64,000 bases of DNA from the NCBI GenBank assembly GCA_023614405.1, contig CM042689.1, forward strand, positions 280,433,533 through 280,497,532, given 5' to 3'. The DNA comes from Avena insularis (taxonomy: Eukaryota; Streptophyta; Magnoliopsida; Poales; Poaceae). Positions 1 to 13,500 of the stretch are shown piece after piece. Position 1 is the stretch's first letter, and each line of letters begins with the position of its first letter. The position numbers and the translations under genes are program-made. Below the pieces are notes generated by a model. The model was not told where the DNA came from. It was given only the letters and a program-made list of their open reading frames with translations, and ran no database searches.

Positions 1-119
1 TTTATGTTTAAATTTTTTCTAAATTCCTAAGTAATTATCATTTAAAAAACATTACAAATTTAAACCCCAAAATAAAAAATAAGGCGGGAATAAAGAGAAA
101 ATTCCTGAAAAAATTTGAA

Positions 120-296
120 AATAGGGTTATATGTCCCGGTTGGAGCCACCAACCGGGACTAAAGACCCTGCGCGCCAACCCTTGGTCTGCTGAAAAAAGT
201 GGAGTATACGTCCCGGTTGGTGGTTCCAACCAGGACGTATGACCCTTTAGTCCCGGTTGGAGCCACCAACCGGGACAAAAGGTCCTTTGGTTATAA
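120..296. repeat. CACTA1 left subterminal repeats
   Basis: Several direct and inverted copies of a short unit around TCCCGGTTGG and CCAACCGGGAC occur here. One pairs with the next as an imperfect hairpin (tcccggttggagccaccaa followed by ccgggac). The same unit recurs at 27420-27640, next to the right terminus of CACTA1. Clustered subterminal repeats are the usual transposase-binding zones of CACTA elements. Positions 1-119 are AT-rich and show nothing I can name. Confidence 0.7.
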
Positions 297-2020
297 CTGG
301 GTGCCCCTCCTCTTCTTCTTCCCCATCTCACAATCTCGCGCACGACGCCATCAGGCTGCCCCGCCGCCCTGCACGCCCTACCGGCCGCCCCTCGCCCAGC
401 AAAGCTTGCAGGAAGCTTCGCCTCGTTGCTCCGAGGCTTCTCCCCGAAGGAATCAGCCCCGCTCGCTCCCAATCGTCGTCGCCGCCGCCATCTCCCTCGA
501 GCCCGACGACCGGTGCCGTTGTCGATTCGCCGGCTCCCGACCTCGCCTCGCCTTCCCGTCACCACCACCGCACACCCGGTGAGCTGCTAGTCCTCATGGA
601 CCCTCTCTCTCGCCCCCTCTCGCTCTGGTTCCTCCTCCCCGTCGACCACCTGCCAGCAGGTGAACAATCATCGTGATCCCCTCTCCGGTGACCTTTTCGA
701 GGCGGCGCCTCTACTTTTTGGCTCGCCTCAACCTCCACTTTCTAGCACGCACACGCACACGGCCTAGCTCGCTCTCCACCGCCGTCCCCTTTGTTGTTCT
801 GAGGTTCACCGACGTCAATGACCTCACGGTGACGTCACCCTGGCTGTCTGTCTCTCTGGCTATGCACACGCACACATGCCCACGTGGAGGATGAGTTGGC
901 ATGGGGCCCAACTGTCTGTATCTCTGGATAGCTATAGACCGGGTGTAAAAAGTATATAAGTTGGTTTTAATAATTCCAGAAAATGATTTAATATTGTAAA
1001 ATCAATAACTTATTGTTTATAAGTCAGAAAAATACAAATAATATATCAAATTGTTCAGAAAAGTGAAACCTATCTATTTAACCTATAATCATTCATTGTT
1101 CAACCACTTAAATTACAAGTATAATTAGAATAACAAATGCACCCCTCTCATATGTTCCAGAGTTTCCCCGAGTTAGGGTTTTCACCCCTCGGAACCCCGA
1201 TTAAATCGTCGAGCATGTCTTAGGGTTACATTCCAATGCAAATTAACTTGTCATATCATCATACTTGCTTGAGCATTGCATCAATGCCATGTGTTGATTG
1301 TTTCCCTTTCTTTCCGGTGTTTGGTTCTTCCCGGTAGAATACGATATCGAGATCAACACCGTCGAAGCTCGAAGAAAAATACTTGACCAACTATAATCAA
1401 GTCAAGTACAAGGATCCTGAAGCTCTGCTTTTGGCTATCAATAGGCAAGCATAGCCCCACCATGATATAATCCTATGATTTCTAAAGCATTTCAATTCTT
1501 GCCATGATGCATACGATTCTACTGTGGTATGTTATCGATAGATAGAGTGTCCTATCTGTTGCATTACTCCCTTTGAGCTTATATTACCTGTTCCACTTCT
1601 CCTAGCATATTAGGTTTATTAGTTTAATTAGTTTGGATTATTAGGTTTATTATTAGTTAGGTATTATTAGGTTTATTAATTACTTAGGTATTATTAGTCT
1701 TTGGCCCCACTGGTCAGTCACTGTGGGTAGCCCCAGACCCGATGAAAAACTACCCCCCTGTGCTGATGTACATATTGATTGCGCATTGTATTATACCATG
1801 TATTGATTGCCACCTTTCTTTCCGGTATTGGTTCTTCGTGATAGGATCCGAGCCCGAGGGTTTCTCCGAATTAGGGTTTCTGATATTGTAAATTCATTTT
1901 TATTATTGTGTATGTATATATTAGGGTTTCTCTGAATTAGGGTTTCTATATCTCAACACCGTACCTAACATTCTCCCTTAGCCGCTTTGACTTATCCGTT
2001 TTTCCACCTATGCAGAAAAT
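297..2020 (+). other. CACTA1 leader: GC-rich exon-like start, then AT-rich intron-like DNA
   Basis: A GC-rich, proline/serine-codon-like stretch (300-580) ends in a plausible splice donor (cccg|gtgagc at about 581). It is followed by about 1.4 kb of AT-rich, intron-like sequence with short repeats such as ttattaggttta (1610-1700) and three copies of a gagttagggtttt-like motif (about 1170, 1870 and 1935). A splice acceptor (ctatgcag, ending 2015) precedes the ATG at 2021. No convincing coding sequence is present. This resembles the untranslated first exon and long leader intron usual for CACTA genes; that reading is inference. Confidence 0.45.
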
Positions 2021-5000
2021 ATGGACCCACATGACAGAGACGAAGAAAAGGAAGAGTTGATCCAAGGTGTGATCCGCGGGGAAGAAAATTTAGATGTATC
2101 GACGTTTCTGAACAACTCCGGTGAGGGTGATCCTCTTTTTGCCAGAAGAGACGACTTGTTTGAGGTTGAAGGTGATGCCTTCCGCGAAGGAGAATGCGAT
2201 GCCTTGTGTAATGAAGAAGACGACCGCTCTGGCGAGGTTCATGTAATATAATTAATTCATTAATTAATCATCTGCTATCTATATAGAAATAGTAACGACG
2301 ATCTTTCTTCTTTTAGCCCTCCGGATAGAACAAATCTACTGAAATAGTAACGACAAGGCCCAACCAAAAAGTTGGAAGACCATGAGAGGTTTTTAGGATC
2401 GAAGATATCGCTGAAGACGGCAAACCGACGGCTCCCAAAGTTGTCGCAATCAAATTTGTGGCACAATGCGGAGTAATCGTTAGGGACTTAATCCTGATCA
2501 CCATTCAAAATTGGAATAGGCCTGCTGATGCGGAAGAAGAGGGAACATGTTTGTTTGTCCCTAACAAGGCCAAAGATTTACTATGGAAGAGGCTCATGCT
2601 TAATTTCAAAATACCGAAGATAGAGCTGGATCCAAATGCGTAGGATCGAGTTGAGGACGCCTTAGAACATGGGAGAGCCATGGAGGCTAAGGTCAGGGAG
2701 TGGGCTATGAAGAAGATGGACCAGTGTTTCACCAACTGGAAGAAAAGATTGCACCTTGACTATGTCGTGAAAGAGAAGACTCCGGATTTCAAGAAGATTC
2801 AGTTTGAGAAGATAAAACCATTCCGGGCTGATTTTGTGAATTACAAGACATCAGAAAAAGCTAAGGAAATGTCTGCACCGAATAAGCTGAATGCTGCTAA
2901 CAAGAAGTATCACCATACTATGGGGAAAGGTGGCTACAGGGCTGGCATTCCTAAGTGGGAGAAACTTGAGAATGAACTGTGTGCTAAAAAGATCACCCCA
3001 GAGACAGACGATTGGGTAGAACATGCAAGGAATTGGTTTTACGGGCATGGGGCACGTTGGACTCAGAAGGGATGTGTATATATAACATACGACATAAAGA
3101 AGACCCCTTGCCAATCAAGAAGATGAGAAAAGCAGTAAAGGCTGTTAAAGATGGGGACTTCATTCCCGATAGAGAGAATGATGAGCTCACACTCGCCCTT
3201 GGAAATAAGGAACATGATGGACGAACACGAGGCACAAGCGGCTCCAAACCATGGAGGACTGGGTTTCCCGAAGAGAGGAAGAAATATCCTGATAGAAGCC
3301 GGCGGAGGAGAAAGGACAAGGCGGAAGTTGAAGCAGATATTCAGAAAGAGCGAATGCGTATAATTGAAGAACGAATAAAGCAACAACAAGATGAAATTAA
3401 CGCACTTAAAGAGCAAAGTACCGGCCCATCTCAGCAGCACACTGCATTCGATGCTACCGGCCTATCGAATAATCGAAAAAGCAGTGTGGCTTCCACCAAG
3501 GTCCCGGGTGATGACAATGACGATGACGATGGTGCACCGACGATGGCTCCTGTTGGCTACTCAGTGGATGATATCACAGAGATGACACACTGTGAGCTAC
3601 ATGTCAAAGTTGTGAACATATCAATGAAGGTGGCGGTCGGCTATGCCTTACCAATTGGACCCACACAAACTTACCACTGTCGTCCGGTTCCAGAGGGCTA
3701 CACTGTTGTCGGGGTGGATGAAATCATGCCCACCTTTGAAGTTTTGGATCTTGACTACCCTGAAGGTGAAGGGGATGTGACTACACTGGGAGACGCAACA
3801 AACGTCACCATTATATGGCCAAAGAAATGTATCGTGCTTCGAAATCACACACCAAGGCCATATTCGCCGCCGCCACGGCAGCTGTCTTCGTCGCCTCACC
3901 CGGCTCCGTCGCCTCACCAATCTCCGGTGCAGCCATCGCCACGGGAGCCATCGCCGGTGCCTCAGGATAAAAAGCGTAAGCGTACTGCTACTCTACGTCG
4001 TGGTAAGCGATCGCCGAAACATAAAAAAGAGCCTCTTCCAAAAGTACCAAAGGTTCCTCCCAAGAGAGCTTATGACTGTACTGAAGAGGAGACTACGGCG
4101 ATCGTTGATGCGGAAACGACAGCGTTTTTCGCTAAACTGATGCGGCCGAAAGAGCTAGAGTTCCCCAGCACCAAAGAAGAAAAGCCAGAGTGTTGAAAAT
4201 GCTAAAGACTCTTCATCAACCCGAGCCAAAGTTGTCATCAGACTATGAGCGTTCTATTCTCAAGTCACATGCGGCACAACAAGCCTCAAAGCGCAGTACT
4301 GATGGAAGAGAGAAATCTGTTGCCCAGCTCGGAGAACAAGCAAAACAGTCTTGCGCCCCTCTCAAGGTGATTTCCCATACCAATGTGGGGTCGAGCAAAT
4401 TTGGGGCCGAAGAGCAGTATGATCCAGAGGTAGTTGCAGAATACGGAGAAGCTGTCGCTGCTCAAGGTATGAGTATTGCCCAGTACTTATCCCAGTTAGA
4501 GTACTTCCCCGTGAGTGAAGTAGCATACAAATACCAGTATGGCAAACCTCTCATCAAACCTGAGGAGGTAAATAATATTCCAACAAAAATGCGAAGATTG
4601 CATAACTGGTACATGCATGCCACAAAGGCCGGGGCTAACTGGATAGTGCTGAAGGTTACAAAAAAGCATTATGGGAAAGAAATGGATGACATGATATCCA
4701 TTGAATTTGATGAACTATTTCAATTATTCAATCAAGACGCCTTGGACTAATCGATCATCAGTGCCTATTGTCTGTAAGTACTAATTCTGTAATTAATTTA
4801 GTCTCCAGCTATCTCACCTTGTTTATTGCATGTATATAATCATATTGTAATATGCATAATGAAGATTCTCGAATGCAGCAGAGGACAAATCTATGACATT
4901 GGCTTCATTGACCCATATTGGGTTCATCAAGCTAATCTCAAAACAAGCCCCCAGGATACGGAGGATAATATAGTACACGCGTTAAGGTTTCAAGAAACCA

Positions 5001-5184
5001 GAAGGGAAATACTATTTCCTTACAACTTTGAGTGAGTGTTATTGTCTTGTATACACTTTCTATTTCGCTTACTCGATGTTAAGTATATAATTGATTAGTT
5101 ATGCATTCGTAGCTTCCACTATATTTTGTTAATCATTCAACTTGACAAAGGGCGTGTACTAGTCATGGACTCGAATCATAACCC
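2021..5184 (+). pseudogene. CACTA1 gene: Transposase_24 plus DUF8039-like plus Ulp1-like peptidase (5' part)
   Basis: The start is the ATG at 2021 after a splice acceptor; exon 1 is acidic and ends near 2242 at a GT donor. A plant En/Spm Transposase_24-type region follows (about 2400-3060), with the block KYHHTMGKGGYRAG. Next come a charged coiled-coil stretch (about 3290-3420, RIIEERIKQQQDEINALKEQ), an Asp-rich linker, a DUF8039-like block (about 3540-3840), a Ser/Pro-rich region and a helical region to 4750. The Ulp1-like catalytic fold begins at 4875: IYDIGFIDPYWVH, then an exon from 5113 with FHYILLIIQLDKG (His codon 5117-5119) and VMDS (Asp codon 5168-5170). Damage includes an in-frame TAG at 2641, frameshifts near 3050 and 4190, and a TAA at 4748. 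The fold continues beyond gypsy1 at 26526. Its role in CACTA biology is not established; Ulp1 relatives are SUMO-type cysteine peptidases. Confidence 0.75.
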
Positions 5185-5189
5185 CTTGA

Positions 5190-8100
5190 TGTAACATCCC
5201 AAAAATCATGATTTCAAAGATTGCATATCATTCATGCATTCATAATCATTTTAGGATCATTTCAAGTAAGATTTCAAAAACAGAAGCATTTGAATGTCTA
5301 TTATTTTATGTAAGCAGGGCAATGGCCCAATGCTACTCTCTAGTATGACATTATTTATTTTAAACCAGAAAGATTTGAACTTAGAGTTGATAGAGGTTTC
5401 CTAAAGCTTAGACAAAATTTTCAAAACATAGTATGAATTCAAAACCACTCTTATGTCTTTATTAAACAATTGATAAAGGCATTGTTTATTTTTAAATTCC
5501 AAAGTGCCCATGTATTTCCAAGTGTACAACATTGTTCTGTAGCCAATTATGTACTTATTTCACCTTACAAAAATCCAGGAGTTGTTTGAATTCAAACCAC
5601 TTAAAATTCATTTGAAAAGGATTCCTAGAAAATCAAACAAAAAAAGAAAAAGATAAGAGAAATGGAAAAAGGCCGGCGCTAGCATTTGAGCCCAATAGCA
5701 GCAGCAGCCCACTAGCCAGCCCACCCGGGATTTCCCTCTCTCCCTGTTTTTCTCACCGCACCCGCGCTACCCAATCAGTCGCTGACTGGTGGACCCTCGC
5801 CAGCTCACCACCGTCTTCCCCAAAATCACGCCCACGACCACGTCGCCGGCTGTTTCCTCCGCCATCACTATCGCGCTTTAAACCCGAGTAATTGCTGGCG
5901 TTTCCTTGCGTGATCCTCGCCCCTACCCCGGATACAAAACCCCCTCTCCACCCCGCACCTTTCCCCTCACTCCACTCGCTCGCTCCGCCACCAGGCTGCC
6001 TCTATTTCGCATTACACCACCGTAGACAGAGCCAACTCTGGCGAGGTATTCCGGTAAGTCTAGTGTTCGCGCCCACTCCTTGTTCACCCTGGAATTATCC
6101 CCTGATCCTTGCGCACCTCCTAATCCCCTTTGTCCGTCTGCTTGTGATCCAGAGCGTCGACTTTGAAGAGCACCGTGGGCATTCGACGCCGTCTCCAACT
6201 CCGGCGAGAGATTGAGGTAAAAATAGACCGCCCCGTGCCTTCTACTTAACACTATCAGGTTCGCCTGAATGTTGTGCACATGCTGATACCCTCGGTTTGT
6301 GCTAGGGTGGCCAGTACCGTCACCTTCGTCACCGTCCGAGCAAACCCGACGCTGCCTCCAACACCGACGAGCCCCAGCAGCCTCTACAGCACGCCCCCGC
6401 CCACGCCAGCAACACCTTGAGCATCGTCGTGTTCCCGCGAGTCTGTTAAGCCACTGCTCAACCCTTAGCCCCCTCTGGAATCACCATGCATCGCCAGCAG
6501 AAGCGCCACCGCCTCCAGCAACCATTGGTGCCGCCAGTCTTTGGTCGCTTGCATCTTAGCCATTAGATCTAGATCCAACGCTCAGGAATAGATCACTTAG
6601 TCGAACCGGTACGTGCAGATCTGGCCGTGCACTGCCACTTAGATCCAACGGCCCCCAAGCGTGATCCGCGCGAACCGGTATCGTCCAATCAGATGCTGCC
6701 GCGTGGCCAGTTCTTTGATTTAAAATCAGATTTTATATCTATTAGATGTTTAAACTTGTTTAATTCATAACTTTTGATTGCCACATACAAATTTGACAAA
6801 TTTTATATCATCGGAATCAGGAGAGAAAAACCTTTCTGTTTATGCAATGTGTTTAATGTTTTGCCTCTGTTAAAATTGTTATTTTTGTAGAAACATTTGT
6901 AGCCATAAATTGAGTATAGTAATTATTTGAAAAATGTTTTGTTGTTCAAATAAAGTTTAATTGGCAAGTTTTGAACTTGTTTAAGGTTCATTATTGTGCA
7001 CTTCTCTTGTTTGGTGTAGAAAATCATCACATGGCATTTTGCATGCATTCATATATTTTTGCTTGTATATATTTTGTATGTGATTTGGTGCCATTATTTT
7101 ATGTGTAGATTTTGGTGCAAATAGTGATTGTGATTGTGGAGATTGTTGCTACTCCCCAAACTACCAAGGCAAGTGGTGCTTCATGATTTTATTCCTATGT
7201 TTTTCAACTATGCACTAGAAATATTTTGCTAGACTTGCATGAATATTTTTTGATCTATATGCTATGCTTGGGAAATCCTAGTAGTTGTAGAATTGCTAGA
7301 AATTTCTAAGTTAAGATGCTTATCTATGTCATGCTTAGCCTAGCTAGTAGCAACCAAGGGAGGTTATATATTCATGCTATGATAAAATATTTCTAAGTCT
7401 TTGGACTTGTGTTTTGCTTAATAAAACAACTAAGTGAATGAATCACCTGGGTGGAATGGAAAGAATGGTTTGTGTTGAGTGGTTACACAAGGCCCATTTC
7501 TATGGTTTACCTTGTGTATCTCACTTGTGGAAAGCCACCCAGGAACAAAGGGATTTGAGAGGCCAAATGTTAAGAAGCTTCTAGTGCAGCCACATGGCAA
7601 TATGGGCTCTGCCTGGATCACATAGGTTGCAATAACTTAGCCATTTGGACAGTTGGTGGTAGTGGTATGATAGGTTGGAACACGTCCATTTGGTCTAAGG
7701 GAAGGCTTCTGAAAGGTCCTGTCTTGGTGAAAATCAAGTCTTGTGGGGAAAGTGCACAACCTCTGCAGATGGAAGAATCTAAGTACTTAGCCATGTCCCT
7801 GGTATTGGACAACTTGAGCATCAAGACATAAAATCTATCAAGAATCTCCTCATCCCAATTTCTAAGTTAAAATTTGTGGTTGAACAAGGGTGAAGGAACA
7901 CTAATTTCTATTGGTGTTTCCTTGGGAAAGTTTTGACAAAGAAAAACTTAGTGTTTTCAACTGATAGGTAAAACCTATTTTGAGCGAAGCAAGCCTAAGC
8001 TACACTTAGCCAAAAATGCATATAGTATCAAGACTACTAATATTCTACTAAGTTATCACTTGCCAATACTATTCCAATGTATTGACCCACTGTGGCTGTA

Positions 8101-8381
8101 ACTTGTGATGTTGCAGGTTATTATGATGATGATTAGGGGTTATGAGTCTACACTCAACATGCTTGCATGTGGCACATGAAGATGAAGACTTACTTATCTT
8201 ATTCTATATATTGAACTCTTGTACTAGGCCTGTGGCCATGGAGTTTGTAAAAGACTATGTTTGTCTCTGGAATGATATGTAATAATGACCTTTGTTTCTG
8301 TGTACTTCATCTTAAACTGTGGATGCTAGCATTGATCCAGAGACTAGCATTGCAATCACAGGGATCCTAACCTATACAAAG
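5190..8381 (+). repeat. Gypsy1 left (5') LTR, lacking its last 14 bases
   Basis: The sequence aligns end to end with 23335-26525 with scattered substitutions and small indels (for example, an altered stretch near 5765-5800). It starts TGTAACATCCC. Homology stops after tacaaag at 8381; the terminal GGAGGGATCTTACA of the right copy is absent and integrase coding sequence follows at once. The middle holds a GC-rich leader-like section (about 5690-6700), including the donor-like sequence ccg|gtaagt near 6053. Confidence 0.9.
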
Positions 8382-9431
8382 ATTTTGGTGGAATAATCTC
8401 AAGAAGGACATCGCCGAACATATTGCTTTGTGTGATGTATGTAGTACAGTGAAAGCGGAACATCAGAAACCAGCAGGATTGTTACAACCACTACATATTC
8501 CTGATTGGAAGTGGGACAAGATTGGCATGGATTTTATTACCGGATTGCCAAGGACCCGGTCAGGATATGATTCTATTTGGGTTGTAGTGGATCGCTTAAC
8601 TAAATGGGCTCATTTTATACCCGTGAAGACAACCTACACAAGTGCTAAGTTAGCCAAGATCTATATGAGTAGAATTTTATGTCTACATGGAGTACCCAAG
8701 AGTATTGTGTCTGATAGGGGAACTCAATTCACTTCCAATTTTTGGAGGCAACTACATGAGTCATTGGGAACGTGGTTGGAATTCAGCACTGCTTTTCATC
8801 CTAAAACTGATGGACAAACAGAAAGGACCAATCAGATTCTTGAAGATATGTTGAGGGCATGTGCCCTAGACTATGGAGCCAGTTGGGATGAAAGTCTGCC
8901 TTACGCAGAATTCTCTTACAATAACAGCTATCAAGCCAGTATTGAGATGGCACCATTTGAGTTTCTCTATGGGAGAAAGTGTATCACCCCATTGTTATGG
9001 AATGGTGTGGGAGAAAGTAGTTTTTTCTGACCAGAACTAATCAAAGAGGCTGAAGATAAGGTCAAGTTAATTAAGGACAGATTAAAGATAGCACAGTCCT
9101 AGCAAAAGAGCTACGCAGATCCTAAGCGTAGAGAAGTCACCTATGAAGTGGGCGATAGAGCTTATCTTAGAGTGTCACCACTTCGTGGAGTAAAGAGATT
9201 TGGTGTCAAAGGTAAATTGGCCCCAAGATATGTTGGACCATTCAAGATTCTGAGTCGTAAAGGAGAAGTAGCTTATGAGATTGAATTGCCAGAGTCTTTG
9301 TCTGCTGTTCATAATGTGTTTCATGTGAGTCAGCTTAAGAAATGCCATCCAGAAATGGAAGAGACTTCTTTGAAGGATACTATACCTTTGGAAGAGGTTC
9401 AATTGGAGAGTGACCTCACTTATGAGGAGAA
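8382..9431 (+). pseudogene. Gypsy1 integrase (pol fragment, left of CACTA2)
   Basis: An open frame enters at 8383 inside the integrase zinc-binding region (FWW, then CDVC at 8431-8442; the two upstream histidines were lost in the deletion). The catalytic core has all three acidic residues: the Asp in GMDFITGLP, the Asp in VSDRGTQF and the Glu in DGQTERTNQILEDMLR. The C-terminal GPY-like region GKLAPRYVGPFKIL lies near 9205-9250. In-frame stops TGA at 9028 and TAG at 9100 break it. CACTA2 interrupts the frame at 9431, and it resumes at 23139. Integrase would insert the cDNA into chromatin; this copy cannot encode a full protein. Confidence 0.9.
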
Positions 9432-9890
9432 CACTACTAGGAAAACGGCTATAGGTAATCAGCACATCCGTGGATCACATGGTTGAAGTGCCCCACGGCT
9501 AAAACAGGCGTGGCTCACCTGTGGGCAGTGCCCTACTAATAACTAGAACAACCGTGGCGCACATGACTATAGTGCACCACAGATGTGTGTGGGACAGGGC
9601 CCTGTTGGCCGCACGCCAAACATCTGTAGCGCACTATAGTCATGTGCACCATGGTTGTTAGTGTCATCTGTGGCGCACATGGGGGTGGTGCGCTACGCCT
9701 AAGCGCATGCCCCCCTCTGCTCTGAAACGGCCACAAACTTCTGTGGCGCACTCGGCCTAGTGCGCCACAGGGAGTAGGAGCATCCGTGGCGCACATGGCA
9801 TAGTGCGCCACAGATGTTTGTACTCCCTGTGGTGCACTAGGGCCGTGTGCGCCACGGATGTGTCGATTTCTTTAGGACAGCACTTTATGT
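9432..9890. repeat. CACTA2 left terminal inverted repeat and subterminal repeats
   Basis: The terminal motif CACTACTAGGAAAAC is followed by many direct and inverted copies of a unit of the form CTGTGGCGCACTA / TAGTGCGCCACAG, spaced about 25-50 bp, up to about 9865. This zone mirrors 22851-23135 and is the expected transposase-binding region. Confidence 0.85.
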
Positions 9891-10546
9891 GCACATGTGT
9901 GACCACATCCACCACCCCACACTTCACTTTCCCCTTCTTCTTCCTCCTTAGATCTAGTCAGGATCTTCTCCTTCCCACCTCAATTTCTCCACACATTCAC
10001 CATTTTTAGCATGTAAAACTTGCTTTGGATGTTACATAAGTAATAGAGGAGGTCTCCGGTCTCTCATCTATCCTTCTCCGGTCGACGCGCGCACCTCTCC
10101 TTTCCATCTTTCTCGCGATCGGTCTCTCATCTCGGTAAGTTGTCCATGTAAGGATGTGTTCATGTGTATATGGATGATGCTGTGCTCATATGTATGTAGA
10201 TGATCGATGCTCATGATGTGTGTATGTGGAGAGGATCGATGGTCATATGTGTGTGTATATGGAGAGTATCGATGATGCTCATGCATGTGTGTATGGAGAG
10301 GATAATGATATGTTCATGTGTGTATGGATCGGTCTCTCTCTCTCTTGTGTTTGTATGTGAACAAGTTGCCATTTGTTTTGCCAAAATGTTGATTCATTTC
10401 CATTTTGGCAAGACTTTGGCATTTCGCAAAGGTCCTAATTTTAGGATAGGTCATGCCGAAATTTTCTATCGACCATTGCATGCATGCATTCATTATGTGG
10501 TTCTAATAGACTTCAAAATTGTACCGTGTACATCGTGCAGGCAAAA
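9891..10546 (+). other. CACTA2 transposase leader and 5' intron
   Basis: A pyrimidine-rich leader (9900-10130) ends in a consensus splice donor (ctcg|gtaagt, 10135). GT-rich low-complexity DNA follows (10150-10340, repeated atgtgtgtatgtggagag). A roughly 100-bp block (about 10376-10480) has a close relative at 17700-17790, ahead of the second gene. A splice acceptor (cgtgcag, ending 10540) stands before the ATG at 10547. No coding sequence is seen. Confidence 0.55.
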
Positions 10547-13500
10547 ATGGTTCGCATAATGAGCGAAGGCATTATGGCTAGATTTTTGAAATGTGCGACG
10601 GACGACATGATACGAAATAACAAGACAGATATAAGATGTCCGTGCAGAAGATGCAAACTCAACTGGGTGATCGACCCAGATTCGAATCTAGCGCACCTGC
10701 TCTGCCATGGTTTCATGGATGGATACACTCGTTGGATAAGCGATGACGTAGATGATGGAGACGGTGAAGAAGGTGGCCAACATGACGATGATCATCATCA
10801 CGGCGAGAACGGGCGAGATGATGAAGAGTCTCCTGGAGATGGTGAAGGTGCGGAAGCAGACCGGGATGATGATGATCTAGATGCGGAGGAGCGTATTTAC
10901 GATGGAACAACGTCGCTGGGTGCGGGACCCTTATGTGCAAGAGCTGCTTCTCAAGCGCATTTAGTAACGCCAGGGCTGCCGCTAGAGAGAAAGCCAAGCT
11001 TGCGCAACTTGAGAAAGACGCGGTTACTCCATTGTATGAAGGATGCAGGCCCGATGATACCTGGTTGAATGTAACACTCAAGGCTATGGAGATGAAGGCA
11101 AAGCACAAATTGAGCGACACAAGCTTTGACGATATGATGGCATTCTGGCACGATCGTCTCCCGGAGGGGAACACATGTCCAACTAGTATCGAGGATGCCA
11201 AGAAAATCGTCTGTCCTCTCGATCTACCGCACGTTAGATATCACGTATGCATCAACGATTGCATCATTTATCGGGGCGAGGACGCGGAGAAAACCACATG
11301 TCCGGTGTGCGGCGTGAGTCGATACAAGAAAGGGAAGAAAGCACCTTGAAAAGTGGTATGGTACTTTCCTATCACTCCTCGTCTGCAGCGCTATTTCGCG
11401 GACCCTAAGGAAGCGAAGCTCATGCGATGGCATGCGGAAAGGAAGAAGCCAGGAGATGATGATGACCCCGAAAAGGATGAGTTCGACGCACCTTCAGATG
11501 CTAGCCGCTGGAAAGCATTGGACCTCAATTCTAGAATTCGGTGGAGATTCGAGGAACATCAGGCTTGGTGCGAGCACCGATGGACTCAATCCGCTCGTAG
11601 CGAGCAGCACGCACAACACTTGGCCCGTGTTTGTATGGATGTACAACCTCCCTCCATGGTTGTGCATGAAGAAGAAGTACATACAAATGAGTATGCTAAT
11701 TCAAGGGCCGAAACAACCTGGTACCGACATCAATCTGTATCTCGGGCTGTTGAAAGAGGAGCTAGCCATGTTATGGGAATGAGCCAATACTTACAGACAA
11801 GATTATTTCACTATGAGAGCCGCGTTGGTCACTACGGTGCAAGACTATCCAGGTTGCGGGTATATCTCGGGGCAGGTTATCCAAGGATTCTGCGCATGCG
11901 TTAGGTGCATGGATAACACAAGCTATCTCCAACTAGAGAAAGATCCAGGGTCATCGAAAACCGTGTTCATGGCGCACCGGAGGTGGCTCGGCAAGAATGA
12001 TCCATGGAGAAAACGTGGAGACCTGTTCGATGGCAAATCAGAGACCCGAGGAATCCCAGAGCGTAGGAGCAGCGAAGAAGTGGAAGAGTTGCTGAAAAAC
12101 TGGAAAGATTGTCCTAAGCCTGGAAAGAAGCGAAAGAGGCAGCAACAAGACAAGCCACTGATGAAGGTATGGAAAACAAGGTCTGTTTTCTAGGAGTTGC
12201 CATACTGGAAGTTTCTCCGCACGCCTCATAGCCTCGACATCATGCATATCACGAAAAACGCAGCGAGTCCGGTCGCCACCATAATCAACATGCCAGATAG
12301 GACGAAAGATGGTCCGAAAGCAACACACGACCTGATATGCTTGGGTATCCGGAAGGAGCTTCACGGAGGACGCACTACTCCTGATGATCAGGAAGATGAT
12401 GATGATCATGAGTCGGAGACGACACAAGGTCGTCGGAAGGGTAAAAAGTTCAAGAAGAACGAATATTACTGCCCTCCTTCTTGCTTCACTCTAAGCCAGG
12501 ATGAGATCAAACAGTTTTTCAAGTGCCTTCTAGGAGTCAAATTTCCTTACACCACGCTGGCAAGATAAGCGATACCTAGACGAGGCGAAGCAGAGGTTGA
12601 TGGCATGAAGTCTCACGACTGTGTCGCTAATGATCAGGTACTTCGATGCACTAAGAGGATAATGGGCGAGCACGTCCAGAAAAGCGTTATTTGGCCTATG
12701 CAAGTTTTTCACGTCATCTCTAGGAAGTCGATTGGCTTGAATCAGCTCGGAAGGCTACAGGAGGAGATCGTGGTGATACTATGTGAGCTTGAGGTCTACT
12801 TCCCACCCGCATTCTTCGACATTATGGTGCATCTGCTGGTCCATGTCGTGGAGGACATCGTACAACTCGGGCCGATGTTCCTCCGCAGCATGATGGCGTT
12901 CGAAAGGATGAACGGACACATCAAAGGATACGTTCGCAACAGGTCCCGTCTAGATGGAAGCATAGCCAAGGGCTTTCTGGCCGAAGAGTGCATCTCTTTC
13001 TGCACGAATTATCTAGACATCGAGAACCCTATCGGTCTTCCCATCAGCAGACACCTTGGCAAGCTCGACGGATCTGGTCACCGAGAGGGTCGTGCATACC
13101 GCATGCAGACTTCGATTTTCGACGCTACAGACTTTGATCGAGCAAACCTCGTCGCTACAGCATTTAGAACTGGTCGATCCTTGGGTACGAAGCACAAAAG
13201 GTTAATCGAGAAGAAGTACATGGACCGGGCATACAGAGGATGCAGGAGAAATAATCAAAGAGCACAACTCAGATTTCACGCGTTGGTTTAGGCAGACGCC
13301 CTTGATAATCCTCGCACTCGCATTCTTCCGACACGGAAAAGATCATATTCACCTTGTCGCAGGGACCGATGCAAAACCTGGTGACCTATCAGCGATGATA
13401 TCAACGACTACACATTCTACACGGAGGAAAAGGACAACAAGTGTGATTATCGGACTCAGCGTAACGTCGAATTCTACACCGATGACAACGTGAAGGAAAG

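Noticed and set aside
38..582. Overlapping open frames on both strands in the GC-rich start of CACTA1
   Set aside because: They cover inverted subterminal repeats and GC-rich leader sequence, have simple Arg/Pro/Ser composition and no domain; not called as genes.
10068..10360. Open frames over the GT-rich tract
   Set aside because: Low-complexity atgtgtgtatg repeats in a leader intron, no domain.
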